A DNA stretch of 41,852 nt from Calditrichota bacterium (GTDB lineage Bacteria; Electryoneota; Electryoneia; Electryoneales; Electryoneaceae): assembly GCA_018263585.1 (NCBI GenBank), contig JAANWZ010000110.1, forward strand, positions 1 to 41,852, read 5' to 3'. The position numbers were made by a program, and so were the translations under genes. Of the stretch, positions 8,559 through 16,800 are shown in pieces; position 1 is the first letter of the stretch, and each line of letters begins with the position of its first letter. The notes under the pieces were generated by a model. That model saw only the letters and a list, made by a program, of their open reading frames with translations, ran no database searches and had not been told where the DNA came from.

Positions 8559-8741
8559 GTCATTCTGAACCAAGGTCGCGGACTTTTGCGCGAACGGAGT
8601 GAAGAATCTTTCCGTGAAATAACCGGTAGATACATGAGAAGGCCCCTTCGCTTCGCTTGAAACAGGCTCTTCACTGCGCGCAGCAAACAGACGCGTGAGG
8701 CGGGGACGCTTGCTCGCAAGCGTCCCCACAGCCAGAATGAC
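8559..8741 (+). repeat. Family A inverted-repeat element
   Basis: Starts GTCATTCTGAAC (8559) with box GTGAAGAATCT, and ends with CAGAATGAC (8741). The right arm keeps AAACAGAC in a short CGCG/CGCG stem; the left hairpin is degenerate. A separate hairpin GGGGACGCTTGC/GCAAGCGTCCCC (8702-8727) is nested in the right arm. It occupies most of the 394-base gap between the glycosyltransferase and protease genes. Confidence 0.75.
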
Positions 8742-8888
8742 GCCTCGCCTGTCCGGATGCGAACATAGTCACGGTCCGTTCACGTGGCTCATCGAACGGG
8801 ATGACCGGATGCATGCAGGCGTCCCCTCCACCCGGGCCGGTTTCTGGTTCCGACCGGCGCAAATGCGTAATCCTGAACCGCGCCGCCG

Positions 8889-10535
8889 TCACCGAATCAC
8901 GGTCAGCTTCTCGGCATGGCTGGCCGCTCGGGACGCAATCCGCACGAAATACGTCCCGGACGGCCACGCGCCGGCGGGGAGTGGGAGACGGTTGCGCCCG
9001 GGCGCGAGCCGGAAGCCGGCGCCGTGAACGAGCCGGCCGGTCACGTCGAACACGGCGAGCGTGACCGCTCCGGCGTGCTCCATCTCGACGACCGCGTAGG
9101 CGCCGGCGTTCGACGGGTTCGGGTACAGAGAGATCAGGTGGAACGCCCGGGGTGAGGCGGAGTTGTCGGATTCGCCGGCGCCGCCGAGCACCTCCTCTAC
9201 CGCGGCAAGCGCATCGACGTAGCCCCAGCCGAGCGCGTTGTCGGGCGTGCCGGCCTGCGAGGCGGTCGCGCGCAGCACGGAGATCAGATCCCACGGCAGC
9301 AGCCCCGGCCCGGCCTGCAGCAAGAGCGCCGCGACACCGGCAACCTGCGGGCACGAATACGACGTTCCGCTTCCCACCTCGTAGCCGACGGCCGAGTTTT
9401 GCGCGACGAGCCACGCCTGCTGCCCGACCGCGGAAACGTCCGGCTTCACCCGACCGTCCGCCGTCGGCCCGCGCGAACTGAACCACACGGAATCGCCCGT
9501 CACATCGCACGCGCCGACCGCGAGCACCGAGTCGCCGTCCGCCGGTGCGGTGATCCCCTCCGCGCCGAGATTGCCCGCAGAACTGATCACGAGCAACCCT
9601 CGCTCCGCGGCCGCATCGCAGGCGATCGTGATCGGCGCCGTGTCCCCGTCGTAGTCGGCCGGCTCGTACCAGTCGGAATAGCCGAGACTCGCGGACACGA
9701 GATCCGCGCCACGCATCTCCACCCATTCGAGGCCGGCAATGAAGTAGTCCTCCTCGACCGGCTCCTCGACGGACGCGTCCTCGGTGCGCGCGAGCAGCAC
9801 TTCGATGTCCGGCGCGGCGCCGATGTACACCGAGCTGTCGAGCCCGGCGGCCGCGGAGAGGACACGCGTGCCGTGCGGATGGTCTTCGACCTCGAATTCG
9901 CCATCAACGAAGTCCCATGTGTCTATGATCGGGATGTGCTGGAGCGCGACGTGGTCATAGACGTAGTTGAAGCCGGCGTCGAGGAAGGCGACGCGTACGC
10001 CGTCGCCGGTGTAGCCGAGGTCATGGGCGGCGGGTACGCTGATCAGGTCGAGCTGCGGGAACGTAAACCCATATGCGGATGTATCGATATCCGCACTGAT
10101 GTATGGCGCTGGTTTTCCAATAACTGGGGCGCGCGACCTCACCCCAACCGGCGAAACACCCGCCACATGCGACAGGCGAGACACACGCGCCGCACGCGCC
10201 ACAGTCATCTCAACCGAAATCGCGCCGAGCCAGCGGCTGACCACACGCAACTCTCCGCCCGCTGCAATTACCGCGTCCACATCCTCCGCGCGCGGCGGAA
10301 GGTCAGACAAAGTCACGGCCTGTCCCCGCGAGCGGATGCGACGCTCAGCGGCTTTCCGGTCTAGTTCGTTCCGCACTCGCGCCCGGGTCTCGGCGCTCTC
10401 GTCCCGCCGGTCGAACCACACCCACCACGCGCGCGTCGCGTCGGCGCCGGGTCCGGCCCGCGGCGGCGCCGCCAGGCCGAGAAACAGGACGGCGGCGAGC
10501 AGGAGAAGCAGGTATGTGCGAGCTGTTCGCTCCAT
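8889..10535 (-). CDS. Secreted subtilisin-family serine protease with C-terminal sorting domain
   Basis: A 548-residue secreted S8 peptidase. It has a signal peptide (1-27), a propeptide-like region (about 35-135), then the catalytic domain with Asp186 in AFLDAGFN, His221 in HPHGTRV, Asn322 in SAGN (oxyanion hole) and Ser392 in GTSYSCPQVAG. The triad is complete; the usual GTSMAAP motif is altered to GTSYSCP. The last 80 residues hold LYPNPSN and end in a beta-sandwich of the FlgD/Por-secretion tail type, which in FCB bacteria directs export or cell-surface attachment. ATG at 10535 has GGAG five bases upstream and is favoured over a GTG nine bases earlier. Substrate unknown; surface or secreted proteolysis is likely. 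Confidence 0.9.
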   Translation of the reverse strand: MERTARTYLLLLLAAVLFLGLAAPPRAGPGADATRAWWVWFDRRDESAETRARVRNELDRKAAERRIRSRGQAVTLSDLPPRAEDVDAVIAAGGELRVVSRWLGAISVEMTVARAARVSRLSHVAGVSPVGVRSRAPVIGKPAPYISADIDTSAYGFTFPQLDLISVPAAHDLGYTGDGVRVAFLDAGFNYVYDHVALQHIPIIDTWDFVDGEFEVEDHPHGTRVLSAAAGLDSSVYIGAAPDIEVLLARTEDASVEEPVEEDYFIAGLEWVEMRGADLVSASLGYSDWYEPADYDGDTAPITIACDAAAERGLLVISSAGNLGAEGITAPADGDSVLAVGACDVTGDSVWFSSRGPTADGRVKPDVSAVGQQAWLVAQNSAVGYEVGSGTSYSCPQVAGVAALLLQAGPGLLPWDLISVLRATASQAGTPDNALGWGYVDALAAVEEVLGGAGESDNSASPRAFHLISLYPNPSNAGAYAVVEMEHAGAVTLAVFDVTGRLVHGAGFRLAPGRNRLPLPAGAWPSGTYFVRIASRAASHAEKLTVIR

Positions 10536-10586
10536 GGTCTCCACCGATTGTGTGGCGCCGCAGCTCCGCCTGCGGGGGATCGCCGC

Positions 10587-12137
10587 TCACACCCCCTGCG
10601 CGAGCATGAGCGCGCCGAGCGCGAGGAAGAGCAGGCTGATCAGGATCCGGGTCGGGCCGTAGTTACGCTGCGACCAGTCCGCGAACGCGCTCGAGCCGAC
10701 GCCGGCGTACGCGAGCGCGAACACGACGATCAGCGGCGCGACGAACAGCAGGTTGTAGATGACAAGATAGAGCAGCGCGCGTTCGCTGAGCGCCGGGTCA
10801 TTGAGCATGATCACGATCGCGGGGAGATAGACCTGGCCGGTGCACGCGGCTTCGAACAGGGTCACCGTCGCCCCGATCCCGAGCGCGGCGAGCAGCAGGT
10901 AGCGTGTGTTCAGCCCCTTCCGCATCGCGTTGTGGATGCGTCGTTTCGTCCCGCGCTGGAGCTGGAGCAGCGCATCGCTCGTGCGCCCGGTCGTGTAGTA
11001 TCGGATCGTATCCCGCACGGAAAGCACGAACAGCACCGCAACAAGCACGAGCGTCACCGCCCAGATCACGCGCGCGACAATCTGATACGCCGACAGTGCC
11101 TGCAGCGCGCGAAACGCGCCGAGCCCGAGCAGGAGATAGACGGAGAACACGGCGGCGGTGAACCCGATCCCGACCACGAGCACCTGGCGTCTCGTCGAGC
11201 CGGCGTACCCGAGCAGGCTGATGAAGAAGACGAGCGTCGCGAACGCGCACGGGTTGATCCCATCGAGCAGCCCCGCGCCGGCGACCGCCCAGAAGCTGAG
11301 CGAGCGGAACACGGAGCGCGTGCGTTCTTGAGCGTGCTCCGGTTCGACATCCGCGGCGAGCCAGGTGTCGGCGCCGGTTTCGAGCGCGCGGCGGATCGCG
11401 CGGTCGAGACGGGCGGCGAGCTCGTCCGTCGTCTGCAGCACGGTGTCGCCGACCGCGAACAGGAACGCGCCCGGTCGCCGCGCGAGCCCGTAATGGTCGC
11501 GCACCGCGAGCAGGCGCGCGAACCCGGCGCGCTCGTCCACGTTCACCGTGTGCAGGCGGATGCGGCCGTCCCACCGTTCGCGCAGATACGGCAGCGTGTG
11601 TTCGCGGACCCGGGCGCAGATCCGGCAACCGGGCGAGTAGAGGTAGAGCACGTCCACCGGTTTCGCGCCGCGCCCGGATGGGATCGGCTCCGCGAACTCA
11701 CCGGCCCGTTCGAGTGCGGGCGCACGCCGCAGCGAGTCGTCGCCGGCGGTCGTTTGCTCACGACCCGGCCCCGGGAGAACATCGACAGACAGCTTGATCC
11801 GAAGCAGATCCCGGCCGGGTGTGCTTGTGAACACGTAGAGCAGCTTTTCGGTCGGACCGTCACGCTCTTCCGGCAGCACCTCGAATTCGAACGCGACGGC
11901 GCCACCTTCGAGCACGCGAGCGACGACACATTCGCATGTAACTTCCGCATTGGTCGCGCGCAGCGTGTCATCACCGCTGATGAAGAGGAGCGTGTCGGAG
12001 AACACGTCCCCGCGGGTGTGTTCGCCGTAATCGAGGGAGAAGTCCGCGCTGCGTACGATGACAACGCGGGCGCCGGCCGCCGACACGAGCAGCAGCAGGG
12101 AGGCGGCCGCGAGGCTGATGCGGACCGCGCGAGTCAC
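10587..12137 (-). CDS. DUF1573-like / thioredoxin-like / DsbD-type transmembrane fusion
   Basis: A 516-residue membrane protein. After a signal sequence (1-23), residues 30-122 resemble DUF1573, with the Cys68-x-Cys70 pair in VTCECV. A thioredoxin-like domain follows (about 160-255) with Cys171-x-x-Cys174 in SPGCRICARV. Then come about six transmembrane helices of the DsbD/CcdA kind, with Cys297 in GINPCAFATL and a partner Cys in EAACTGQVY. DsbD proteins carry electrons across the inner membrane to periplasmic thiols; the extra Cys pairs suggest a built-in relay. The GTG start overlaps the stop of the upstream peptidyl-prolyl isomerase gene by 4 bases (GTGA), so translation is coupled and both products probably serve envelope protein folding. 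Confidence 0.82.
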   Translation of the reverse strand: MTRAVRISLAAASLLLLVSAAGARVVIVRSADFSLDYGEHTRGDVFSDTLLFISGDDTLRATNAEVTCECVVARVLEGGAVAFEFEVLPEERDGPTEKLLYVFTSTPGRDLLRIKLSVDVLPGPGREQTTAGDDSLRRAPALERAGEFAEPIPSGRGAKPVDVLYLYSPGCRICARVREHTLPYLRERWDGRIRLHTVNVDERAGFARLLAVRDHYGLARRPGAFLFAVGDTVLQTTDELAARLDRAIRRALETGADTWLAADVEPEHAQERTRSVFRSLSFWAVAGAGLLDGINPCAFATLVFFISLLGYAGSTRRQVLVVGIGFTAAVFSVYLLLGLGAFRALQALSAYQIVARVIWAVTLVLVAVLFVLSVRDTIRYYTTGRTSDALLQLQRGTKRRIHNAMRKGLNTRYLLLAALGIGATVTLFEAACTGQVYLPAIVIMLNDPALSERALLYLVIYNLLFVAPLIVVFALAYAGVGSSAFADWSQRNYGPTRILISLLFLALGALMLAQGV

Positions 12138-12736
12138 TCCAGTCCCACTTCCCGCTTGGAAACGATGCGCACGGAGTTGATGCGAACGTCCTCGACAGGC
12201 ACATCGCGCATGTCGGTCTTCACCGTGGCGATCGAATCTACGACACTCATCCCGCGCAGCACTTCGCCGAACACGGTGTACTTGCCGTCCAGATGCGGAA
12301 TCGCGCCCAGCGCGATGTAGAACTGGCTGTCGGCTGAGTTCGGGTCGCGCGAGCGGGCCATCCCGAGCGTGCCGCGCACATGCCTGCGCTCGTTGAACTC
12401 GGCTGTGAGCGAATCGCCGGTGCCGCCGCTGCCGTATTTCGCGCGCGGCGTGTCCGGGTTCTTCGTGAGCGGGTCGCCGGCCTGGATCACAAACCCGGGC
12501 ACGACGCGGTGGAAGAGGACGCCATCGTACACCCCGTCGCGCGCGAGTTGCTTGAACCGGGAGACGTGATTCGGCGCGTCATCCGGGTAGAACCCGAGCA
12601 CGATCTCGCCGAAATCCGTCTCCATCACCGCGACCTCGTTCTTCACACCGCCTCCGCAGCCGATCAGCGCGGCGATCAGCAGGCCCGCGATCGCCGCCGC
12701 GGTGAACCGCAGCCTGGAGTTTCTGAGAGTGATCAT
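12134..12736 (-). CDS. Lipoprotein cyclophilin-type peptidyl-prolyl isomerase
   Basis: A 200-residue lipoprotein with signal peptide and lipobox LIGC (Cys27), so it is anchored in a membrane and acts outside the cytoplasm. The cyclophilin domain (about 33-195) shows FHRVVPGFVIQAGDP, FNERRHVRGTLGMARS and SQFYIALG, which contain the active-site Arg, Phe, Gln and Met residues. It would speed cis-trans proline isomerisation in envelope proteins. The ATG at 12736 is chosen because the signal peptide starts there; the open frame continues upstream only through low-complexity repeats. The ribosome site is weak (GGGAC). It is followed with overlap by the DsbD-like fusion gene. Confidence 0.9.
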   Translation of the reverse strand: MITLRNSRLRFTAAAIAGLLIAALIGCGGGVKNEVAVMETDFGEIVLGFYPDDAPNHVSRFKQLARDGVYDGVLFHRVVPGFVIQAGDPLTKNPDTPRAKYGSGGTGDSLTAEFNERRHVRGTLGMARSRDPNSADSQFYIALGAIPHLDGKYTVFGEVLRGMSVVDSIATVKTDMRDVPVEDVRINSVRIVSKREVGLE

Positions 12737-12749
12737 CGTGTCCCGCCGT

Positions 12750-12805
12750 CTGGAGTCTGGAGTCCGGAGTCCGGAGTCTGGAGTCTGGAGTCCGGAGTCT
12801 GGAGT
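12750..12805. repeat. Heptanucleotide tandem repeat, 8 copies of CYGGAGT
   Basis: Eight 7-bp units (CTGGAGT or CCGGAGT) with only T/C variation, beginning 14 bases upstream of the isomerase ATG. The repeat is in the 5' leader of that gene. Copy-number change would alter promoter-to-start spacing; seven is not a multiple of three. Confidence 0.85.
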
Positions 12806-12806
12806 C

Positions 12807-12869
12807 CGCCGCCGGTCGCCCATCGCCCGCCGCCGGCCGCCCATCGCCCGCCGCCGGCCGCCCACAGTG
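12807..12869. repeat. 21-bp tandem repeat, 3 copies
   Basis: Three near-identical 21-bp GC-only-rich units of the form CGCCGCCGGCCGCCCATCGCC, the third diverging at its end where a family A element begins. It is adjacent to the heptamer array. Confidence 0.75.
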
Positions 12870-13010
12870 TCATCCTGAACCCCCCGCGCGTCAGTTTGCG
12901 CGGGGGTGAAGGATCTCGAGGTCGCACGGTCTGGTTATTCCATCAACGTTTTCTATCGAGATCCTTCACGGCGCGCGGCAAACAGATGCCGCGCTTGTTC
13001 AGGATGACAC
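12867..13010 (+). repeat. Family A inverted-repeat element, compact form
   Basis: The clearest single-copy example. Left arm: GTGTCATCCTGAAC, stem CCCCCGCGC (12881-12889), loop GTCAGTTT (12890-12897), stem GCGCGGGGG, then GTGAAGGATCT. Right arm: AGATCCTTCAC, stem GCGCGGC (12973-12979), loop AAACAGAT, stem GCCGCGC, then GTTCAGGATGACAC. The two arms have unrelated but internally paired stems. Confidence 0.88.
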
Positions 13011-13015
13011 ATTGC

Positions 13016-13085
13016 CGCCCTTCCGTGTGTTCCGTGGTCCTATCCGTAGTATCCGCGCCATCCGTGGTCGGCCTTCCGTGTCATC
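13016..13085 (-). repeat. Degenerate ACCACGGA-type short direct repeats
   Basis: Read on the minus strand this stretch repeats variants of ACCACGGA, ACACGGAAGG and GCGGAT every 8-12 bases. A similar stretch in the opposite orientation lies at 16733-16800. It abuts the 3' end of the hydrolase gene at 13097. Confidence 0.6.
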
Positions 13086-13096
13086 CGCGGTCCGCA

Positions 13097-13903
13097 TCAA
13101 TGGCGGAGGGGCATGTGCGCGCTCAGCCAGGGCCCGGGCTCGTTCTGCACGGCTGCGTACAGTCGCAGTTCCTCGCCAAGCCCGTCGCACTCGGCGCGGA
13201 ACACGTCGGTCGCGAACGCCGGCTCGTTGTTCGTCTCGCTGAGATGGGCGAGCACGATCCGTCGCGTGCCATGTTCGATCGCGCTGCGCGCGAGCCGGGC
13301 GCCGTCCTCGTTCGAGAGGTGCCCGTAGTGGGACGCGATCCGCTGTTTCAGGTACCACGGATACGGTCCGAGGCGGAGCATCTCCGGGTCGTGGTTCGCT
13401 TCGCAGACGAGCAGATCCGGCCCGGCGAGCGCGTCGGCGACCGCCCCGTCCCAGCGGCCGAGGTCGGTGATCACGCCGAGCGAGCCGCCCGGTGAATCGA
13501 AGCGGAACGCGACCGTGTCCGCGGCGTCGTGGGAAACGGGAATCGGCCTGATCACGAGCCCGTCGATCGTCTCCGGTCGCCCGCCGAATCGCCGCACGCT
13601 CGCGCCGTCGGGGACGACTCGCCGGATCTTGCGCAGCGTGCCGCCGGTCGCCCAGAGCGTCGGCCGGTGACGGCGCAGCAGCAGTTCCAGCGAGCGCACG
13701 TGATCGGTGTGCTCGTGCGTGATGAAGATGTGCTCGACGTCGGCTATGTCGCGACCGATCTCTCGAATGCGGCCGGCGAGCGTGCGGTACGAGAAGCCGG
13801 CGTCCACGAGCATCGCGCTCGAGCCGACCTCGACCCAGTACGCGTTCCCCTTGCTGCCCGAACCGAGCGTGCAGATGCGGATGCCGTCTTCAGCCGCGCG
13901 CAT
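13097..13903 (-). CDS. Metallo-beta-lactamase-fold hydrolase, YycJ/WalJ-like
   Basis: A 268-residue cytoplasmic hydrolase, the typical length for the YycJ (WalJ) group. It starts with CTLGSGSKGNAYWVE, then has the metal-binding His63-x-His65-x-Asp67-His68 in ITHEHTDH, a further His in PVSHDAAD, Asp in ITDLGRW and a C-terminal His in LAHLSETN, giving a complete two-metal site. YycJ proteins are proposed exonuclease-like enzymes; that function is family knowledge, not shown here. ATG at 13903 is preceded by GGGGAGC. The start overlaps the end of pyrE by 14 bases, so the two are co-translated, though no shared pathway is obvious. Confidence 0.85.
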   Translation of the reverse strand: MRAAEDGIRICTLGSGSKGNAYWVEVGSSAMLVDAGFSYRTLAGRIREIGRDIADVEHIFITHEHTDHVRSLELLLRRHRPTLWATGGTLRKIRRVVPDGASVRRFGGRPETIDGLVIRPIPVSHDAADTVAFRFDSPGGSLGVITDLGRWDGAVADALAGPDLLVCEANHDPEMLRLGPYPWYLKQRIASHYGHLSNEDGARLARSAIEHGTRRIVLAHLSETNNEPAFATDVFRAECDGLGEELRLYAAVQNEPGPWLSAHMPLRH

Positions 13904-14468
13904 GCGTGCTCCCCGGTTCGACCACCGGCACCCTTTTCAACTGCTCCGGCAATTCGTCCGGCGGGTACGTGTTGATCTCGAGTGTGAGCAACGCCTCGAG
14001 CGGCGCGTCGGGCTGAAACCGGCCGCTGCTGCGATCGACGAGAATCGCGTACGCGACGACCTCGCCGCCCGCCGCGCGCACCGCCTCCGCCGCTTTCATG
14101 ACGCTGCCGCCGGTGGTCACGACATCCTCGATCAGGAGCACGCGCTTTCCGCGCACGTCAAACCCCCGTCGCAGCTCCATCCCGCCGTCACGCGTCTTCT
14201 CGGTGAAAAACGCGAGCGTGCCGAGACGGCGGGCCATCTCGTAGGCGAGGATCACGCCGCCGGTGACCGGGCCGACGACCACGTCCGGCGCGTAGCGGCG
14301 CACGCGCGATGCGAGTTCCCCGACGAGCACGCCCGTCGTCTCCGGATCCTCGAGCAGGCGGAATTTCTCGACGTAACGGTCCGAATGGAGCCCGCTCGCG
14401 AGCTTGAAATGACCCTCGAGCAACGCGCCGCGGCGCCTGAGGAGCGTGAGCAGTTCATCCCTGGTCAT
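13890..14468 (-). CDS. pyrE: Orotate phosphoribosyltransferase
   Basis: A 192-residue cytoplasmic enzyme of pyrimidine synthesis that joins orotate to PRPP to make OMP. The PRPP-binding motif VLLIEDVVTTGGS is at about 110-122, preceded by the flexible-loop FTEKTRDGG and by GPVTGGVILA; SGLHSDRYVEK near the N-terminus matches the orotate-binding region. Length fits the family. ATG at 14468 (MTRDELL) is preferred to an in-frame ATG 66 bases upstream, since the family's first helix begins there; the ribosome site is weak. The next enzyme of the pathway, pyrF, lies about 1.4 kb upstream on the same strand, with a PilZ gene and repeats between them. Confidence 0.95.
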   Translation of the reverse strand: MTRDELLTLLRRRGALLEGHFKLASGLHSDRYVEKFRLLEDPETTGVLVGELASRVRRYAPDVVVGPVTGGVILAYEMARRLGTLAFFTEKTRDGGMELRRGFDVRGKRVLLIEDVVTTGGSVMKAAEAVRAAGGEVVAYAILVDRSSGRFQPDAPLEALLTLEINTYPPDELPEQLKRVPVVEPGSTHARG

Positions 14469-14572
14469 CGGCACGGTTTTTTCCCGATTGGTGACCGTTT
14501 CAGCGCCGTTCGCCGGCGCGCAGACTGCTGACATAGTACTTCAGGCTTGATTAACCGCGGACCGCCGGAAAA

Positions 14573-14709
14573 GTGTCATTCTGACGCCGCCGCAGGCGGC
14601 GGAAGAAGGTCCTGAACGCAGTGAAGGAAAGGTCCGAGTTATCAACAGGTTGGCTCATAAGACCGACCCTTTACAAACCTGGAACTGCTTCACTTCGTTC
14701 AGCATGACG
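14573..14709 (+). repeat. Family A inverted-repeat element, variant arms
   Basis: Begins GTGTCATTCTGA and ends TTCAGCATGAC. The left hairpin is GCCGCC-GCA-GGCGGC, lacking the octamer loop; the inner part has AGGTCCTGAACGCAGTGAAGG and the right arm has CTTCACTTCGTTCAG. It lies between pyrE and the PilZ gene. Confidence 0.65.
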
Positions 14710-14725
14710 GACGATCACGCCTTTT

Positions 14726-15454
14726 TCAACAGTCTGAGCTCCGTTCGCCGGCGCGCTGCTGCCTGCGCACCCATGTGTCCAGTTTCTCCCGGCGTTTCTC
14801 GTCGAGCTCGCGGAACGCCGCCTGCACGATCACGTAATCGTCGTCCACATGCGCCGTGTCGAGCGTGACACGGCGGATCTCGGAGGGGACGTCGTCGAGT
14901 TCGAGCCCCTTCGTCAGCAGCAGCGTGATGAAGATCCGCCGCCCGATCGGGCTCCGGCCCTGTTCGAGAAAACCCGGCTGGCGTGTCGCGAACCGGACGC
15001 CGCCCGCCGAGAGGTCGAGAATGTAACCCCTGTACGCGTTCGTGTCACGGTTCCCGACCCGGTAGCGGACAACTCCCTCCACCGCGGAACGGTCGTATTC
15101 GCGCCGCTGGAACCGCGTGATCCGCGCGGGAAAACGCAACAGCAGCACCGGGTTGCCGGCGATCTCCAACCGCGGTTCATCCATGCCGTCCGTCGCCCCA
15201 CCGTCGTCCGCACGCGGCGGTTCGAGCACGATCGTGAGGAACTGGTACGCGGAGTCGGAGCGGATGTAGCGCACGAGGAGTTCGGTTCCCGGGATGAGCG
15301 CCTCCCCGATCCCGGACGGCCGGTCCACGTAGAGACCGTCCGGATCGACGTCACGCACGCGCGCGTCGAAGCTGATCACCCGGCCTTCGACTGCGGTGCG
15401 GCAGGTGATCGGTTCGCCCACGTGCAGCGTGCGCGGGTCGTCGTGCGGGAACAT
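14726..15454 (-). CDS. PilZ-domain c-di-GMP receptor, YcgR-like
   Basis: A 242-residue cytoplasmic protein with an N-terminal YcgR-like beta-barrel (about 10-95) and a C-terminal PilZ domain (about 112-225). The c-di-GMP contacts are present: Arg117-Arg118-xxx-Arg122 in RREYDR and Asp147-x-Ser149-x-Gly-Gly in DLSAGG. YcgR-type proteins slow or redirect flagellar or other motility when c-di-GMP is high; motility genes are not in the window, so the target is open. ATG at 15454 gives a start in line with the N-terminal domain. It stands alone between pyrE and pyrF, set off by family A elements on both sides. Confidence 0.87.
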   Translation of the reverse strand: MFPHDDPRTLHVGEPITCRTAVEGRVISFDARVRDVDPDGLYVDRPSGIGEALIPGTELLVRYIRSDSAYQFLTIVLEPPRADDGGATDGMDEPRLEIAGNPVLLLRFPARITRFQRREYDRSAVEGVVRYRVGNRDTNAYRGYILDLSAGGVRFATRQPGFLEQGRSPIGRRIFITLLLTKGLELDDVPSEIRRVTLDTAHVDDDYVIVQAAFRELDEKRREKLDTWVRRQQRAGERSSDC

Positions 15455-15653
15455 CGATCAGGCTCCGTTTCAGTCTGCGCGCTTCGCGGGCCCGCGCCCG
15501 GCGTCGTGTTCAATCACAGTCGCGATTGCCGCGTGATCGGGTCGTGGTCGCTGGCTCGGCGGAGGCGGCGCGTAGCGGGCGCCCCGTATTCGCTCGCTCG
15601 GATATGTAGATATGCAACTGCTCGGCCGTTGCATCCGGTTTGACGGGTAATCC

Positions 15654-15789
15654 GTGTCATTCTGAACGAAACGAAGTGAAGAAGGTCCACGCAGATGAAC
15701 GGTTGTAAATGCATGCATTACCGACGTCATACTCGGACCTACTTCCGCCGCGTGCGGCAAACTGACTCCGGCCGCGGCTTCAGGATGAC
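15654..15789 (+). repeat. Family A inverted-repeat element
   Basis: Starts GTGTCATTCTGAAC with a reduced left arm (GAAACGAAGTGAAGAAGGTCC) and ends CTTCAGGATGAC. The right arm keeps AAACTGAC between GC-rich stem halves. The flank just past it, GTTTCATGTGATCCGGCCCACTA, resembles in inverted form the flanks of the element at 35140-35340. No gene is seen in 15455-15828. Confidence 0.75.
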
Positions 15790-15828
15790 GGCAGGTCACC
15801 CGTCGTTTCATGTGATCCGGCCCACTAC

Positions 15829-16650
15829 TCATACACCCGCCGGCAACAGACCGGAAATCGCGTCACGCAACCGTTCCGCCTCAACAGCCGCCGCCTCCGC
15901 GAAGTCGTCGCCGTCCGAGGCGTACAGCACACTGCGCGACACGTTGATCAGGCTCGGAATCCCGCCCGCGCCGATCCCGTGCCGGACCGCGTCCGCGAGG
16001 TCCCCGCCCTGAGCGCCGATCCCGGGAATCAGCCACGGGAGATCCCCGCTCTCGGCGCGCAGCCGCTCCATCTCCGCGCCGCGGGTCGCGCCGACGACGA
16101 GCCCGACGTTCCGGTTCTCATTCCACTCGTCGCGTGCGAGCCGGGCGATCACCGCCGGCAGCGAGACATCGGCGGCCGGATGCTGCACCTCGACCGCGCT
16201 CGGGTTCGAGGTCGCCGCGAGCAGAAACGCGCCTTTCTCCGGGCGGGCGAGGAACGGGATCACGCCGTCGGTGCCGAAATACGGGTTCACCGTCACCGCG
16301 TCGAACCGCCACCGCTCGAACAGCGCGTGCGCGTAGCGTTCCGCGGTCGAGCCAATGTCGCCGCGCTTGCCGTCCCCGATCACGATCGCATGCGGCGCGA
16401 CAAGCCGGACCGCCTCGATCGTCCAGTGCAGCGCCTCCTCACCACGGTCGCCGAGCGCCTCGAAAAACGCCAGATTCGGCTTGTACGCGGCCGCGAACGG
16501 CGCGGTGAGACGCACAATCTCCTGGAGGAAATGGGTGACGCCGTTGCGGTCCTCCCGCAGCGGGCCGGGGAGCCGATCCGGCACCGGGTCGAGCCCGATG
16601 CAGAGGTGGCCGTTGCGGGCCGCCGTCGCCAATCGCTCGCCGAACAGCAT
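15829..16650 (-). CDS. pyrF: Orotidine 5'-phosphate decarboxylase, type 2
   Basis: A 273-residue TIM-barrel enzyme that decarboxylates OMP to UMP, the last step of UMP synthesis. The catalytic Asp93-x-Lys95-x-x-Asp98 lies in GDGKRGDIGST, with the upstream GLDPVPDRLP and KPNLAFFE motifs typical of the longer type 2 (about 270-residue) subfamily, and PGIGAQGGD in the phosphate-binding part. ATG at 16650 has GGGAGGGTGA upstream. It shares a strand with pyrE but is separated by 1.4 kb with two repeat elements and the PilZ gene, so co-transcription is uncertain. Confidence 0.95.
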   Translation of the reverse strand: MLFGERLATAARNGHLCIGLDPVPDRLPGPLREDRNGVTHFLQEIVRLTAPFAAAYKPNLAFFEALGDRGEEALHWTIEAVRLVAPHAIVIGDGKRGDIGSTAERYAHALFERWRFDAVTVNPYFGTDGVIPFLARPEKGAFLLAATSNPSAVEVQHPAADVSLPAVIARLARDEWNENRNVGLVVGATRGAEMERLRAESGDLPWLIPGIGAQGGDLADAVRHGIGAGGIPSLINVSRSVLYASDGDDFAEAAAVEAERLRDAISGLLPAGV

Positions 16651-16732
16651 CGCTCACCCTCCCCGTGAATACGCTCGCCTCGCAAGGTAGCGGAGGCGTG
16701 ATTTGCCCGCAAGGCCGGCTGTCGCTCGTACC

Positions 16733-16800
16733 ACGGAAGGCGCGGGAGAAGGAACACGGGAACTACAGATCACACGGATCGCTGACCACGGAAGACACGG
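16733..16800 (+). repeat. Degenerate ACCACGGA-type short direct repeats
   Basis: The stretch repeats ACCACGGAAG, GGAACACGGGAA, ATCACACGGAT and GACCACGGAAGACACGGAAGG in loose 10-20 bp steps. It is the plus-strand counterpart of 13016-13085. No gene is seen from 16651 to 17233. Confidence 0.6.

Noticed and set aside
10548-12320. Long open frames opposite the DsbD-like gene and similar antisense frames elsewhere
   Set aside because: The GC-rich codon pattern of real genes keeps opposite frames open; these frames are Arg/Ala/Pro-rich with no domains, and the other strand has clear motifs.
12737-12865. N-terminal extension of the peptidyl-prolyl isomerase
   Set aside because: It would translate the heptamer and 21-bp repeats and place about 43 Arg-rich residues before a clear lipoprotein signal peptide.
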